Shown here: in pieces, positions 1 to 5,392 of the stretch | Layout: the number at the start of each line of letters is the position of its first letter | Position numbering within the stretch: position 1 is the stretch's first letter | NCBI GenBank assembly: GCA_026692885.1 | Contig: JAPLNJ010000827.1 | Span: 1-5,392 of the forward strand | Length of the DNA stretch: 5,392 nt | Source: Planctomycetota bacterium | Lineage (GTDB): Bacteria > Planctomycetota > Planctomycetia > Pirellulales > Pirellulaceae | Direction: 5' to 3' | Program-made: the position numbers and the translations under genes | Notes under the pieces: model-generated | Seen by the model: only the letters and a program-made list of their open reading frames with translations | Databases searched by the model: none | Told to the model about the DNA's origin: nothing

Positions 1-291
1 TGGCTCCACCGTGCCCGAACTCGTCGTTGTGCCCACCACCCAGACCTGCGGGGTCTGCGCGATGACGTTGGGGCTCGTGTTAGGAACACTGCCGAATACG
101 GTGCCGGCACCGACAATGTCCACCGCAGTGATCTTCGGACCGTCGACCGTACTGTCAGCGGCGGCGGGGAAGCCGTCGGCAACTTGCACGTTCAGGACCA
201 CGCCCTGCACGGCGACGTCGCTCGTCGTAGAGACGGAGATGGTCTGCTGGGCGAGGTTTGGCAGCAGCACGTGTTCGCCGATGTCGATCTG
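1..291 (-). other. Cohesin-like beta-sandwich, cut by the window edge (residues 1404-1500+)
   Basis: After a Pro/Ser/Gly-rich linker (about 1369-1403), the chain continues with QIDIGEHVLLPN, QTISVSTTSDVAVQGVVLNVQVADG, GPKITAVDIVGAGTVFG and VWVVGTTTSSGTVEP. The alternation of strands and the 'V-G-V-LNVQVADG...I-VDI-G-GTVF' order resembles cohesin or related carbohydrate-associated sandwiches that follow dockerin modules in some planctomycete proteins. The domain is incomplete and the assignment is by pattern only. Confidence 0.45.
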
Positions 292-3200
292 CAGCGGCAA
301 ACTGTCCGGGGTAGAAGATCGCGGTTGGCCGTCCAGCGGGGCCCCAGACTGCAGCGGGCCGCCGTCCGAGGGCGGCGGGGCCCCGGCGGGGAGCGACGGC
401 ACCGTGATCAGTTTCAGGCGAGTGAAGGCCGAGGTCGAATTGTGGCGTGCCAGGAGTTCGTCGTTCGCGTTCACCTGCTGGTCCCGGTCGTAGTCGTAGA
501 CGTCGTCGCGCGCTGCCGGCGTGGAGGCCGCATGCGGATGATTCCGCGCTCCGATTTCATCGTTCGTGTCGACGTTTGTTTCCACGGTGGAATTGCCGGA
601 CTCGGCGATCGCATTGCCGAAGTAGAACACATCGTCAGCTGCCAAACCCGTATTGGCGGTGGCCCGCAGGGTGACCTGCAGCCATTGCTGGGAGATCGAG
701 CCGGGTTCCCGCAGCGCGGTATACGGATCGTCGTCCGCCCAGATCAGCGTGATCCGGTCGGAGCCCGCAGTCCCCGCCCCGGCGCGCACGGCCGGGGGAT
801 ATTGAGGCGCTGGTGCGGCGGCCCAGGTGCTGGGATCGTTGCTGTTGCCCACCTTGAACACGAAGTCCGCGGTAGTCACTGCGCCGGCCAAACGCGCCAC
901 GTCGATCATGATCCCGTTCAAACCGCGACTGTAGCTGGTGTAGTTGGCAAAGGTTGCCGTCTGACCGGGCAACAACGCCTGCTTGCCAAGTTGCTTGGGC
1001 TGGTTGCCTGGCAACGTGGCGTCGCTGGCATCCGTGATCGGCGGGTGCAACGCGATCGCCAGATCATCGTCCGCATTGGCCAGAGGATTCTTCCCGTCCC
1101 AGGCCGAGTTGTTGTAAAACACGTACCGGCCAATGACACTGGGCGGCGGGTTGACCGTGATCGCAGCGTTCTCGACGGAGGCGCTGAAAGCCATGACGCC
1201 GCCACCGATCGAGGCATCCGCAACTTGGCCCTGGAATCCCTGGGTGTGATCCCAGGCCCGGAAGGTGAGGCCCGGATTGACCGTGCCGCTCCAGTTAACG
1301 CTCGGCACAAACCGAATCCGTGTGCCGGTGTCCGACCCCAGAAGCCGCGCGGCGGTCTCCGTCGGACTGCCCAACGCCGTCCAGGTGCCGCCGCCGTTCA
1401 GTGAGAATTGCCACGTCCCGTGCGTGGTGTCTGCCGCCGTGACAGCCAGGCCCTCCAACGCGCCCCAATCCACGTCCGTAAGCCGGTCCCCGCCGGCGCT
1501 GACCAGGATGTCCCGCACCAGCGTGCCGGGGTTGCCCGTGGCGTTCGCGTTGATCGCCAGCAGGGTCAGCTCACCGCTGCTGTCCAACACCGGGGCATCG
1601 TTCACGGCGTTGACCGTGACGCGGAAGGTGTCCGCCGCCGTCAGTCCCAGAGAATCCGTCGCCAGCACGCGGATCTCCACCAGGCCGTTGGCGTTGGCGG
1701 CATAGTTCAGGACCAAATCCTGCCCGTTCCGTGTGGCCGTCAATAAATTGGAGGGGTCGCGCACTCCCGCCGCCGTGGCCAAGTAGCCTAAGACGCCGCG
1801 GGTGACCTTGGTTGCGTAGGCGTAGTCCAGGTAGTTCGCACTCTCGACGACGTCGCCGGCCCGGTGGTAGTACGGATTGTCTCGCATCGCGTATTCGCTC
1901 ACCAAGGCCGCATCGAAGCCACCTTGCTCGAACCAGTAGTGGTCGCTGCCAAACTCGGCGCCCGAATCCAGCGTCAGCAGGCCGCCGCTGTAGGCGGCAA
2001 ATGCAGCCGCAATATTCGACTTGATGGTCCCCGCGCCGTTCCAATCGTAGAGCCGGACCGTATCGTGGCCCGTACCGGCGGTGTTGTATGCGACCATGTC
2101 CAGGCTGAGCATGCCCAGGATATGATCGCTGCTGTGGCTGGCTGCATAGGCACGCGACCCATACAGCCCCTGCTCCTCCCGGTCAAAGGCCGCGAACACG
2201 AACGTGGCGTCAAACTGGTGCTGGGAGAGGACCCGTGCCAGTTCCATGACGGCTGCCGTGCCGCTGGCATTGTCGTCCGCGCCGGCACCCGCGGCGGCCG
2301 AATCGTAGTGGGCGCCGACCAGGTAGACATCCTGCGGTCGGGACGTGCCCGGTTGGACAGCGACCACGTTGTAGTACGTCTGGCCGTTGAATACAAAAGG
2401 CTCTAAACTCGTCTGCAGTCCGAGGCTCGCGAAGTAGGCGGCGATATTGTCCCGCGCTAAGTCGTGCTCGGGTGCGCCCAAGTACCGGCTGTTGCCGGTG
2501 TGCGTGTACAGCAAGTCCTGGTGCAGCGTCGCGTAGCTCGTTTGGCTCACCTGACTGACTAGGCTGTCGATCGGCAGGGTGACGGTCGTGGTGTAGGTCA
2601 ACGTGTCGCCCAGACGCAGGTCAGGGTCGTTGAACACCGGCCCCAGGTCGATCACCGTGCTGACCGCATCCTCGTCGACGCTCACGTCATGGATCGGCTG
2701 GACCACCACCGGCGCGAGGTTGGCTGCGCTGGTGAAGTTCCACGTCGTGGCGGCCGTGAAGCCGGCGAAGGGGTTGCCCGACAGATCCGCGAACGCCCCG
2801 GCCAACACTTGCACGTAGTACCCCGTGTTCTCCCCCAGCGTCAGCGCCGGATCGATCGTGGCCGTCGTGCCGGCGACGGTCACCGCACCGCTGGTCACCG
2901 CGATGGTCTCGACCGTCAGGTTGTCGCTCGTCCTCTTCATGACGATGTTGCCGCTCCCTTTCCGAATGTCCTCGTTGAACGTGATTACCAGGTTCGTATC
3001 CCGCGCCACTTGCGTGGCGTCATCCGCCGGAGCGAGGCCGCTCACGCCCGGTGGAGTCGTGTCGGGGGTACCGAACGTGGCTGTCCAGACGGCGGAGGTC
3101 AAGCCGGTCTCGGCCACGACCGTGCGGAATTCGATGGTATGCAGTCGGGAATCGGCAGTCACGTTTTGTGCCACGTTGACTGTGTAACCCGAGTACGTGT

Positions 3201-4500
3201 TACCGTTCGTCCAACTGCCGCCGTCCAGTCGATATTGAAGGCGATCGACCTTGTTCGTCGTGATCGCGTTGCCGCCGGACGGAGGATTAAGGTTCGGCAG
3301 CGTCTGCACGCTGCTGATGCCCGTGAATTCGTACCGCCCGGCGGACGCTTGGTAGCTGCCGCTGCCGGTGAGCGTCGGCGGGACATCCAGGACGTCGAAG
3401 ATGCCGTCGGTGTCGGTGTCCTGCCAGCCCAGCATCTGTAGCGACGTCGGCGACGAGGTGTGGTGCGAGTAAGCCGTGTCCTGGAGGTTGGCTTCGGCCA
3501 TGAGGCTGGCCACGCGACTGGACGGGTTCGGGTTTCCGTCCGAGGCGTTCAAGTTCTGCGTGTTGTAGTAGCCCGATCGTTCGGTGTAGTTCCCCGCGCC
3601 GGAATATTCGTCGAGCGCGTAGAAGATGTGACCGGTTTCATGCGCCAGCACCTGGCCCAAGCGGCTGATCCCCCAGCCGCCATTGTCGTAGGTCAGGACG
3701 GCAAACGGCCCGCCGACATAGGCGTAGGCAAAGTAGTTATCGGTGAACATGCCATCCGGATCGACCAACGAGTTGACGACGAAAATCGTGTAGGCCCAGT
3801 CCGCGTTGTGTGCGACACGTTGATCGTGGTCCCACTGGGTCATATCCTGCCAGATGCCGTTGGCCGTGGGGTGACCAACCTGCTGTAGGAAACTGCCGAT
3901 CCAGAGTCCTTCGTCCGTGTGGGGACGATTGATCGGTTCGTAGCCCGTGGCCACCGGGGCGTCGGCGTAGGTGAAATCCAGGTGGAACTTCAGGCCGGCC
4001 AACGGCTTGGGCGTCTGAGCAGCCAAGGTGTCTTGCCACCAGGTGAGTCCCTCCTGAATCCCGCTCTTGACCTTATTGATTTCGGTCGCGGTCCAGTTTT
4101 CGGTTTGGGGATCGATGCTGTTGTTCGACTCCAGCAGCACCACGCTGACCCAGACGTCGCCCAGCATATACTCGGAGGTCTCGTTCCAAGCCGCGCCGTA
4201 GGGTGCTTGACCGGCCGGCGGGCTGGCGGAGAATAACGGGCTGCCGACGGTTGGCCGACTCGCCAGCAGAGCGGCCCGAGCGTCCTCCGGAACCCGCAGG
4301 GCGTCCCCCAGCGGCGCCTCGGCCGCGTCGCGGATCAGCAGCGGGCCGAAGACAGCCGCCAACAACTGCCGAGCTTCGAGAGGTTCCAAAAGCAGCTGGC
4401 GGTGTCGTGGCTGGCGACGGTGTTGGCGAACTGGTTTTCGCTTTTGACGCGGGGCGACACCATCACAATCGCGACGATCAACCCAGTGGCGGCCGAACAT
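1..4500 (-). CDS. Giant secreted multidomain protein with HEXXH metallopeptidase and M28 aminopeptidase domains (3' end beyond window)
   Basis: The frame is open for 1500 codons from ATG 4498-4500 to the left edge with no stop, so the C-terminus is missing. It is the first possible start after an in-frame TAG (4510-4512) and has a strong AGGAGG. Domains by residue: Arg/Gln/His-rich leader with LEPLEARQLLAA (1-50); HEXXH protease-like domain (about 101-370, HETGH 287-291); beta-rich segment (about 371-478); SbsA-type Ig-like domain (480-592); cadherin-like repeat (594-970) interrupted by a complete M28 peptidase (about 641-914); NDAP-type repeat (967-1118); dockerin-containing module (1121-1368); Pro/Ser-rich linker; cohesin-like sandwich (1404-1500+). 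I infer an exported or surface-bound protein that degrades extracellular protein or peptides. The architecture and leader are typical of Planctomycetota. No co-directional neighbour lies within the window. The exact substrate is unknown. I am sure of the reading frame and the M28 call, and less sure of the HEXXH family and the C-terminal fold. Confidence 0.95.
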   Translation of the reverse strand, partial: MFGRHWVDRRDCDGVAPRQKRKPVRQHRRQPRHRQLLLEPLEARQLLAAVFGPLLIRDAAEAPLGDALRVPEDARAALLASRPTVGSPLFSASPPAGQAPYGAAWNETSEYMLGDVWVSVVLLESNNSIDPQTENWTATEINKVKSGIQEGLTWWQDTLAAQTPKPLAGLKFHLDFTYADAPVATGYEPINRPHTDEGLWIGSFLQQVGHPTANGIWQDMTQWDHDQRVAHNADWAYTIFVVNSLVDPDGMFTDNYFAYAYVGGPFAVLTYDNGGWGISRLGQVLAHETGHIFYALDEYSGAGNYTERSGYYNTQNLNASDGNPNPSSRVASLMAEANLQDTAYSHHTSSPTSLQMLGWQDTDTDGIFDVLDVPPTLTGSGSYQASAGRYEFTGISSVQTLPNLNPPSGGNAITTNKVDRLQYRLDGGSWTNGNTYSGYTVNVAQNVTADSRLHTIEFRTVVAETGLTSAVWTATFGTPDTTPPGVSGLAPADDATQVARDTNLVITFNEDIRKGSGNIVMKRTSDNLTVETIAVTSGAVTVAGTTATIDPALTLGENTGYYVQVLAGAFADLSGNPFAGFTAATTWNFTSAANLAPVVVQPIHDVSVDEDAVSTVIDLGPVFNDPDLRLGDTLTYTTTVTLPIDSLVSQVSQTSYATLHQDLLYTHTGNSRYLGAPEHDLARDNIAAYFASLGLQTSLEPFVFNGQTYYNVVAVQPGTSRPQDVYLVGAHYDSAAAGAGADDNASGTAAVMELARVLSQHQFDATFVFAAFDREEQGLYGSRAYAASHSSDHILGMLSLDMVAYNTAGTGHDTVRLYDWNGAGTIKSNIAAAFAAYSGGLLTLDSGAEFGSDHYWFEQGGFDAALVSEYAMRDNPYYHRAGDVVESANYLDYAYATKVTRGVLGYLATAAGVRDPSNLLTATRNGQDLVLNYAANANGLVEIRVLATDSLGLTAADTFRVTVNAVNDAPVLDSSGELTLLAINANATGNPGTLVRDILVSAGGDRLTDVDWGALEGLAVTAADTTHGTWQFSLNGGGTWTALGSPTETAARLLGSDTGTRIRFVPSVNWSGTVNPGLTFRAWDHTQGFQGQVADASIGGGVMAFSASVENAAITVNPPPSVIGRYVFYNNSAWDGKNPLANADDDLAIALHPPITDASDATLPGNQPKQLGKQALLPGQTATFANYTSYSRGLNGIMIDVARLAGAVTTADFVFKVGNSNDPSTWAAAPAPQYPPAVRAGAGTAGSDRITLIWADDDPYTALREPGSISQQWLQVTLRATANTGLAADDVFYFGNAIAESGNSTVETNVDTNDEIGARNHPHAASTPAARDDVYDYDRDQQVNANDELLARHNSTSAFTRLKLITVPSLPAGAPPPSDGGPLQSGAPLDGQPRSSTPDSLPLQIDIGEHVLLPNLAQQTISVSTTSDVAVQGVVLNVQVADGFPAAADSTVDGPKITAVDIVGAGTVFGSVPNTSPNVIAQTPQVWVVGTTTSSGTVEP
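397..1140 (-). other. Planctomycete-type module ending in two dockerin-like EF-hand loops (residues 1121-1368)
   Basis: The first part has VIGRYVFYNNSAWDG, NADDDLAIA, LLPGQTATFANYTSYSRGLNGIMIDV and WLQVTLRATANTGLAADDVFYFGNAI, a beta-rich module I associate with planctomycete exported proteins. It leads into two loops. The second is close to a dockerin type I calcium loop: D1336, D1338, D1340, Q1342, N1344 and D1347 occupy positions 1, 3, 5, 7, 9 and 12, followed by helix ELLARHN. The first (N1303, T1305, E1307, N1309, D1311, D1314, then EIGARN) is degenerate. The pairing suggests a protein-protein docking or anchoring unit. Confidence 0.75.
1147..1602 (-). other. NDAP-type extracellular repeat (residues 967-1118)
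   Basis: The module starts at NDAPVLDSSG and includes LVSAGGDRLTDVDWGALEGLAVTA, then GTWQFSLNGGGTWTALG, AARLLGSDTGTRIRFVPS, NWSGTVNPGLTFRAWD and a final SVENAAITVN. This repeat is common in large bacterial surface proteins, often in tandem copies after cadherin-like domains. Here I see a single copy. It is probably a structural or adhesive spacer. Confidence 0.75.
1591..2721 (-). other. Cadherin-like repeat split by an inserted M28 domain (residues 594-970)
   Basis: The N-terminal half (594-640) has NLAPVVVQPIHDVSVDEDA, IDLGPVFNDPD and GDTLTYTTTV. The C-terminal half (about 915-970) has SNLLTATRNGQDLVLNYAANANG, VEIRVLATDS, DTFRVTVNAVNDAP. Joined, they make one canonical planctomycete cadherin-like repeat (NxAPxVxxPIxDVxVxEDA...DTLTYxV...LVTAxxxGxxLxLxYAAxxNGxxxIxVxATD...FxVTVNxVNDAP). 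The roughly 274 residues between the halves are the aminopeptidase, so the enzyme sits in an inter-strand loop of a beta-sandwich. The nested arrangement is seen directly by aligning the halves by eye. The boundaries are accurate to about 5 residues. Confidence 0.8.
1759..2580 (-). other. M28-family zinc aminopeptidase domain (residues about 641-914)
   Basis: All the metal-binding elements of the M28 (clan MH) two-zinc aminopeptidases are present in order. They are GAHYDS with H731 and the supporting D733, GADDNASG with the bridging aspartate at D742/D743, FDREEQGLYGS with general base E775 and ligand E776, LSLDMVAY with D801, and YYHRAGD with H879. The usual SDHYWFEQGGFDA segment precedes the last ligand. 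The region before the core (LVSQVSQTSYATLHQDLLYTHTGN..., then IAAYFASLGL and YYNVVAVQPG) matches the usual N-terminal part of secreted M28 enzymes. The domain appears complete and catalytically competent. It is expected to remove N-terminal residues from peptides outside the cytoplasm. Its specificity cannot be read from the sequence. Confidence 0.92.
2725..3063 (-). other. SbsA-type Ig-like (Big_5-like) domain (residues 480-592)
   Basis: The segment begins DTTPPGVSGLAPADDAT and continues with VARDTNLVITFNEDI, GSGNIVMK, a valine/threonine strand region, and the closing LGENTGYYVQV, FADLSGNPFAG and TTWNFTS. This order (PADxAT, LxITFxExI, GxIxI, YxVxIxxGAxxDxxGNxF, WxFTT) is the usual signature of the bacterial Ig-like domain found in S-layer and secreted proteins. 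It is probably structural, acting as a spacer between the two peptidase modules. Confidence 0.8.
3391..4200 (-). other. HEXXH zinc-metallopeptidase-like domain (residues about 101-370)
   Basis: The core reads LAHETGHIFYALDEYS (286-300 region). H287 and H291 are the expected zinc ligands and E288 the general base. D297 or E298 in the ALDEY segment, or a later residue, may be the third ligand. The pattern HExxHxxxxLDEY recalls the HExxH...ADEY core of M64 (IgA-type) peptidases, but I cannot assign a family. SLMAE at about 332-336 and MLGWQDTDTDGIFD (356-369) follow. A GW-D-DGDGI-type Asp-rich turn of this kind often closes such domains. An aromatic-rich region with WW (154-155), WAYTIFVVNSL and NYFAYAYVGGPF precedes the active site and probably forms the upper subdomain. 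The domain looks intact. Confidence 0.78.
4333..4500 (-). other. N-terminal leader with LEPLEARQLLAA motif (residues 1-56)
   Basis: Residues 1-35 are strongly basic and polar (many Arg, Gln, His), with no classical hydrophobic signal peptide. LLLEPLEARQLLAA follows at 36-49, then a short apolar run (VFGPLLI, 50-56). This resembles the LEPR-XLL / LEPLEDR-type leader found at the start of many large planctomycete exported proteins. Its exact sorting mechanism is not something the sequence shows. Export is therefore inferred from the motif and from the extracellular domains that follow. Confidence 0.75.
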
Positions 4501-4505
4501 ACACT

Positions 4506-4511
4506 CCTCCT
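4506..4511 (-). promoter_or_regulatory. Ribosome binding site AGGAGG
   Basis: On the minus strand AGGAGG lies 5 nt before the ATG at 4500. It overlaps the in-frame stop TAG at 4510-4512, so no longer N-terminal extension is possible and this ATG is the first available start. The perfect match and spacing decide the start of the long gene. Confidence 0.85.
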
Positions 4512-4544
4512 AAACAACCTGAACGCCGATAACGCCCAAGCAGG

Positions 4545-4550
4545 ATTATA
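4545..4550 (-). promoter_or_regulatory. Possible -10 box TATAAT
   Basis: A perfect TATAAT on the minus strand would place the transcript start near 4538 and give a 5' leader of about 38 nt before the giant gene. At 16-19 nt spacing upstream I see only poor matches to TTGACA (around 4566-4575), so the sigma-70-type assignment rests on the -10 hexamer alone. Confidence 0.45.
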
Positions 4551-4733
4551 CCGTTCGCGGACGAGGAAACCACATTTTGCGTTGTCGTCGAAACGAATCT
4601 CAAGATAACCGACGTAGGACGCGTACCCAACGGATTTGGGACACTTGCGGTTCGCTGCCAGCACAAAACGGTTGCGAAGCCGGTTGACGTTCACTTTGAG
4701 GCTTTATGGTTTTCCGGGTCGCGGCAGCGGCTG

Positions 4734-4831
4734 GGGTCTGTCGTTCAAATTTCATTTTTCGCGGCGACAATGCTCCCCATACTGACGAGACGTCTCCTCC
4801 CCGAAAGAAGTGAAATTTGAAGGACAGACCC
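4734..4831. repeat. 98-bp MITE-like element with 21-bp terminal inverted repeats
   Basis: The left end 4734-4754 (GGGTCTGTCGTTCAAATTTCA) and the reverse complement of 4811-4831 agree at 20 of 21 positions, differing only at G/C in the tenth base. The 56-nt interior contains the 10-bp palindrome GAGACGTCTC (4787-4796). No coding capacity is present. Size and ends suit a non-autonomous miniature transposable element or an interspersed palindromic repeat. No clear target-site duplication is seen (flanks CTG/G and TCG). Confidence 0.6.
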
Positions 4832-5000
4832 TCGTCTCGCGACGCCACCCATGCCGAACCGCTAAATCTCATTCTTGACGATACCCAAAATACCGTTTGC
4901 TGCTAGGGCGTCGCTGCACAGCCGGGCAAACGCGATCAGCGTCGGCGCGCCGGTGGTGATCGTAACACTGCGAAATGCCGTCACCGCTAGCTGGTCCCGT

Positions 5001-5201
5001 CCGAGAAGCTTCCGACGTAAGTCGGTGAGAGCAGTCCCGCCAACTCCTAACCCCGCGGCGCCTCACCGAGTTCTCCCGCCTCGTCGGCTGCCTGCCGCCG
5101 GTGGCGGCGGGCAGCCGACGAGTCGGGCTGGTCGGATAGGGGGCTCCGGGTTAGGCACAGGGCAGGAACACTCCCACCGACTTACGTCGGGAGCTTCTCG
5201 G
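5001..5201. repeat. 27-bp arms carrying nested CCGAC/GTCGG palindrome
   Basis: The arms 5001-5027 and 5175-5201 are inverted copies with one difference. Each contains CCGACGTAAGTCGG, itself a small hairpin (5-bp stem, GTAA loop). The left arm also has the 8-bp palindrome GAAGCTTC, broken in the right arm by the single change. Nested palindromes within arms are typical of repeats that propagate or act through a folded strand. Confidence 0.75.
5080..5122. repeat. Central GC-rich hairpin of the large palindrome
   Basis: Twenty bases (5080-5099) pair with 5103-5122 around the 3-nt loop GGT. The only non-Watson-Crick position is a T-G wobble. After one mismatch, four further pairs (5075-5078 with 5124-5127) extend the stem. 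No T-run follows on either strand, so it does not read as an intrinsic terminator. Confidence 0.8.
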
Positions 5202-5293
5202 GGGCGATCACGACACTGCTAGCACCAGACGGTTTTTTGGTCCTGGCGCGTAAAGAATGAGATATTACGGTTCCGCAGTGCCGGGCCCCAGGC

Positions 5294-5391
5294 AGGGCTC
5301 AGACGTACAGAATTCAAAATTGGCGGACAAACCACTCGGACTTGGCAAAGTCGCCAAACCGCCAATTTTGAATTCTGTACGTCTGAGCCCT
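5294..5391. repeat. Perfect 33-bp inverted repeat with 32-nt loop
   Basis: Positions 5294-5326 and 5359-5391 are exact reverse complements over 33 bp (they include GAATTC and CAAAATTGGCGG). The next outer pair (5293 C, 5392 C) does not match. The loop holds a small GACTT-GGCA-AAGTC hairpin (5-bp stem). There is no poly-T tail to suggest a terminator. The structure abuts the end of the window, so an assembly or chimera artefact cannot be excluded. Confidence 0.75.
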
Positions 5392-5392
5392 C

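Larger units (their letters stand above)
4866..5263. repeat. Imperfect palindrome of about 400 bp
   Basis: Pairing segments, from outside in: ATCTCATTCTT (4866-4876) with 5253-5263, perfect over 11 bp; 4885-4906 with 5219-5240, 19 of 22; 5001-5027 with 5175-5201, 26 of 27; CCTAACC around 5046-5052 with GGTTAGG around 5149-5155; and 5080-5099 with 5103-5122, 19 of 20 with a GGT loop. From 5001 to 5201 the two sides align almost continuously with many compensatory-looking differences. The left outer part carries about 75 extra bases (around 4920-5000). This looks like a non-coding mobile or interspersed repeat, or a large structured RNA or DNA element. Confidence 0.7.
4513..5392. other. Non-coding spacer rich in inverted repeats
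   Basis: No reading frame here has a credible start, codon bias or recognisable protein motif. The short open frames either overlap the palindromes or oppose the start of the long gene. From 4552 to 4733 I see nothing recognisable. The rest holds three unrelated inverted-repeat structures, described separately. The upstream neighbour of the giant gene is outside the window. Confidence 0.7.

Noticed and set aside
184..1404. Long plus-strand open frame of 406 codons, and similar ones at 2689-3441 and 3460-3888
   Set aside because: They lie antisense to the 1500-codon gene, give Arg/Gly/Val-rich sequence without domains, and are explained by GC-rich codon use on the opposite strand.
1..4500. 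Possible frameshift or assembly join at the boundaries of the M28 insertion
   Set aside because: The frame is continuous across both junctions, the peptidase is complete, and both cadherin-like halves continue correctly, so a sequencing error is not needed to explain it.
4335..4694. Minus-strand frame of 119 codons overlapping the start of the giant gene
   Set aside because: It is in another frame, overlaps the well-supported start and leader, lacks a good ribosome site and shows no recognisable motif.
5045..5156. Integron attC-like pair TCCTAAC (5045-5051) and GTTAGGC (5150-5156)
   Set aside because: The right core matches GTTRRRY, but the left one breaks RYYYAAC at its first base. The element extends symmetrically far beyond these sites, and no integrase or cassette genes are seen. 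Chance within a palindrome is simpler.
4875..5222. Plus-strand frame of 115 codons across the large palindrome
   Set aside because: It is produced by reading through the inverted repeat. The composition is low-complexity Arg/Pro/Gly and no domain is seen.
5231..5236. T-run after a short stem near 5224-5245 as an intrinsic terminator
   Set aside because: The T-run lies in the loop of a weak CCAG/CTGG pairing rather than after a stem, and there is no gene ending next to it.

Overview
The window looks like a piece of a Planctomycetota genome, most likely of the Pirellulales type. This is inferred from the encoded protein. It has an Arg/Gln-rich leader ending in an LEPLEARQLLAA sorting-type motif, cadherin-like and 'NDAP' extracellular repeats, a dockerin-bearing module of a kind common in that phylum, and GC-rich codon use. 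No rRNA, tRNA, CRISPR array or transposase gene is visible.

Layout: positions 1-4500 are a single uninterrupted minus-strand reading frame of 1500 codons. It starts at an ATG at 4498-4500 and runs off the left edge, so the C-terminus is missing. The start is well supported: an AGGAGG Shine-Dalgarno lies 5 nt upstream, an in-frame TAG sits immediately before it, and a TATAAT box lies about 45 nt upstream. The protein is a very large secreted or surface multidomain protein. From N to C it has the leader, an HEXXH zinc-protease-like domain, a beta-rich linker domain, an SbsA-type Ig-like domain, a cadherin-like repeat split by a complete M28-family aminopeptidase domain, an NDAP-type repeat, a module ending in two dockerin-like EF-hand loops, a Pro/Ser-rich linker, and a cohesin-like beta-sandwich cut by the window edge.

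Positions 4513-5392 hold no convincing gene. This roughly 880-bp spacer instead carries three different inverted-repeat structures: a 98-bp element with 21-bp near-perfect ends (4734-4831), a nearly 400-bp imperfect palindrome with a very strong central hairpin (4866-5263), and a perfect 33-bp inverted repeat around a 32-nt loop (5294-5391) that ends one base from the window edge. They look like non-autonomous mobile or interspersed repeats. The last could also be an assembly-edge artefact.

Taken together, the gene plausibly encodes an exported protein that combines an endopeptidase-like and an exopeptidase-like catalytic module on one adhesive scaffold. The most unusual points are the M28 enzyme nested inside a cadherin-like fold and the dense cluster of palindromes upstream.
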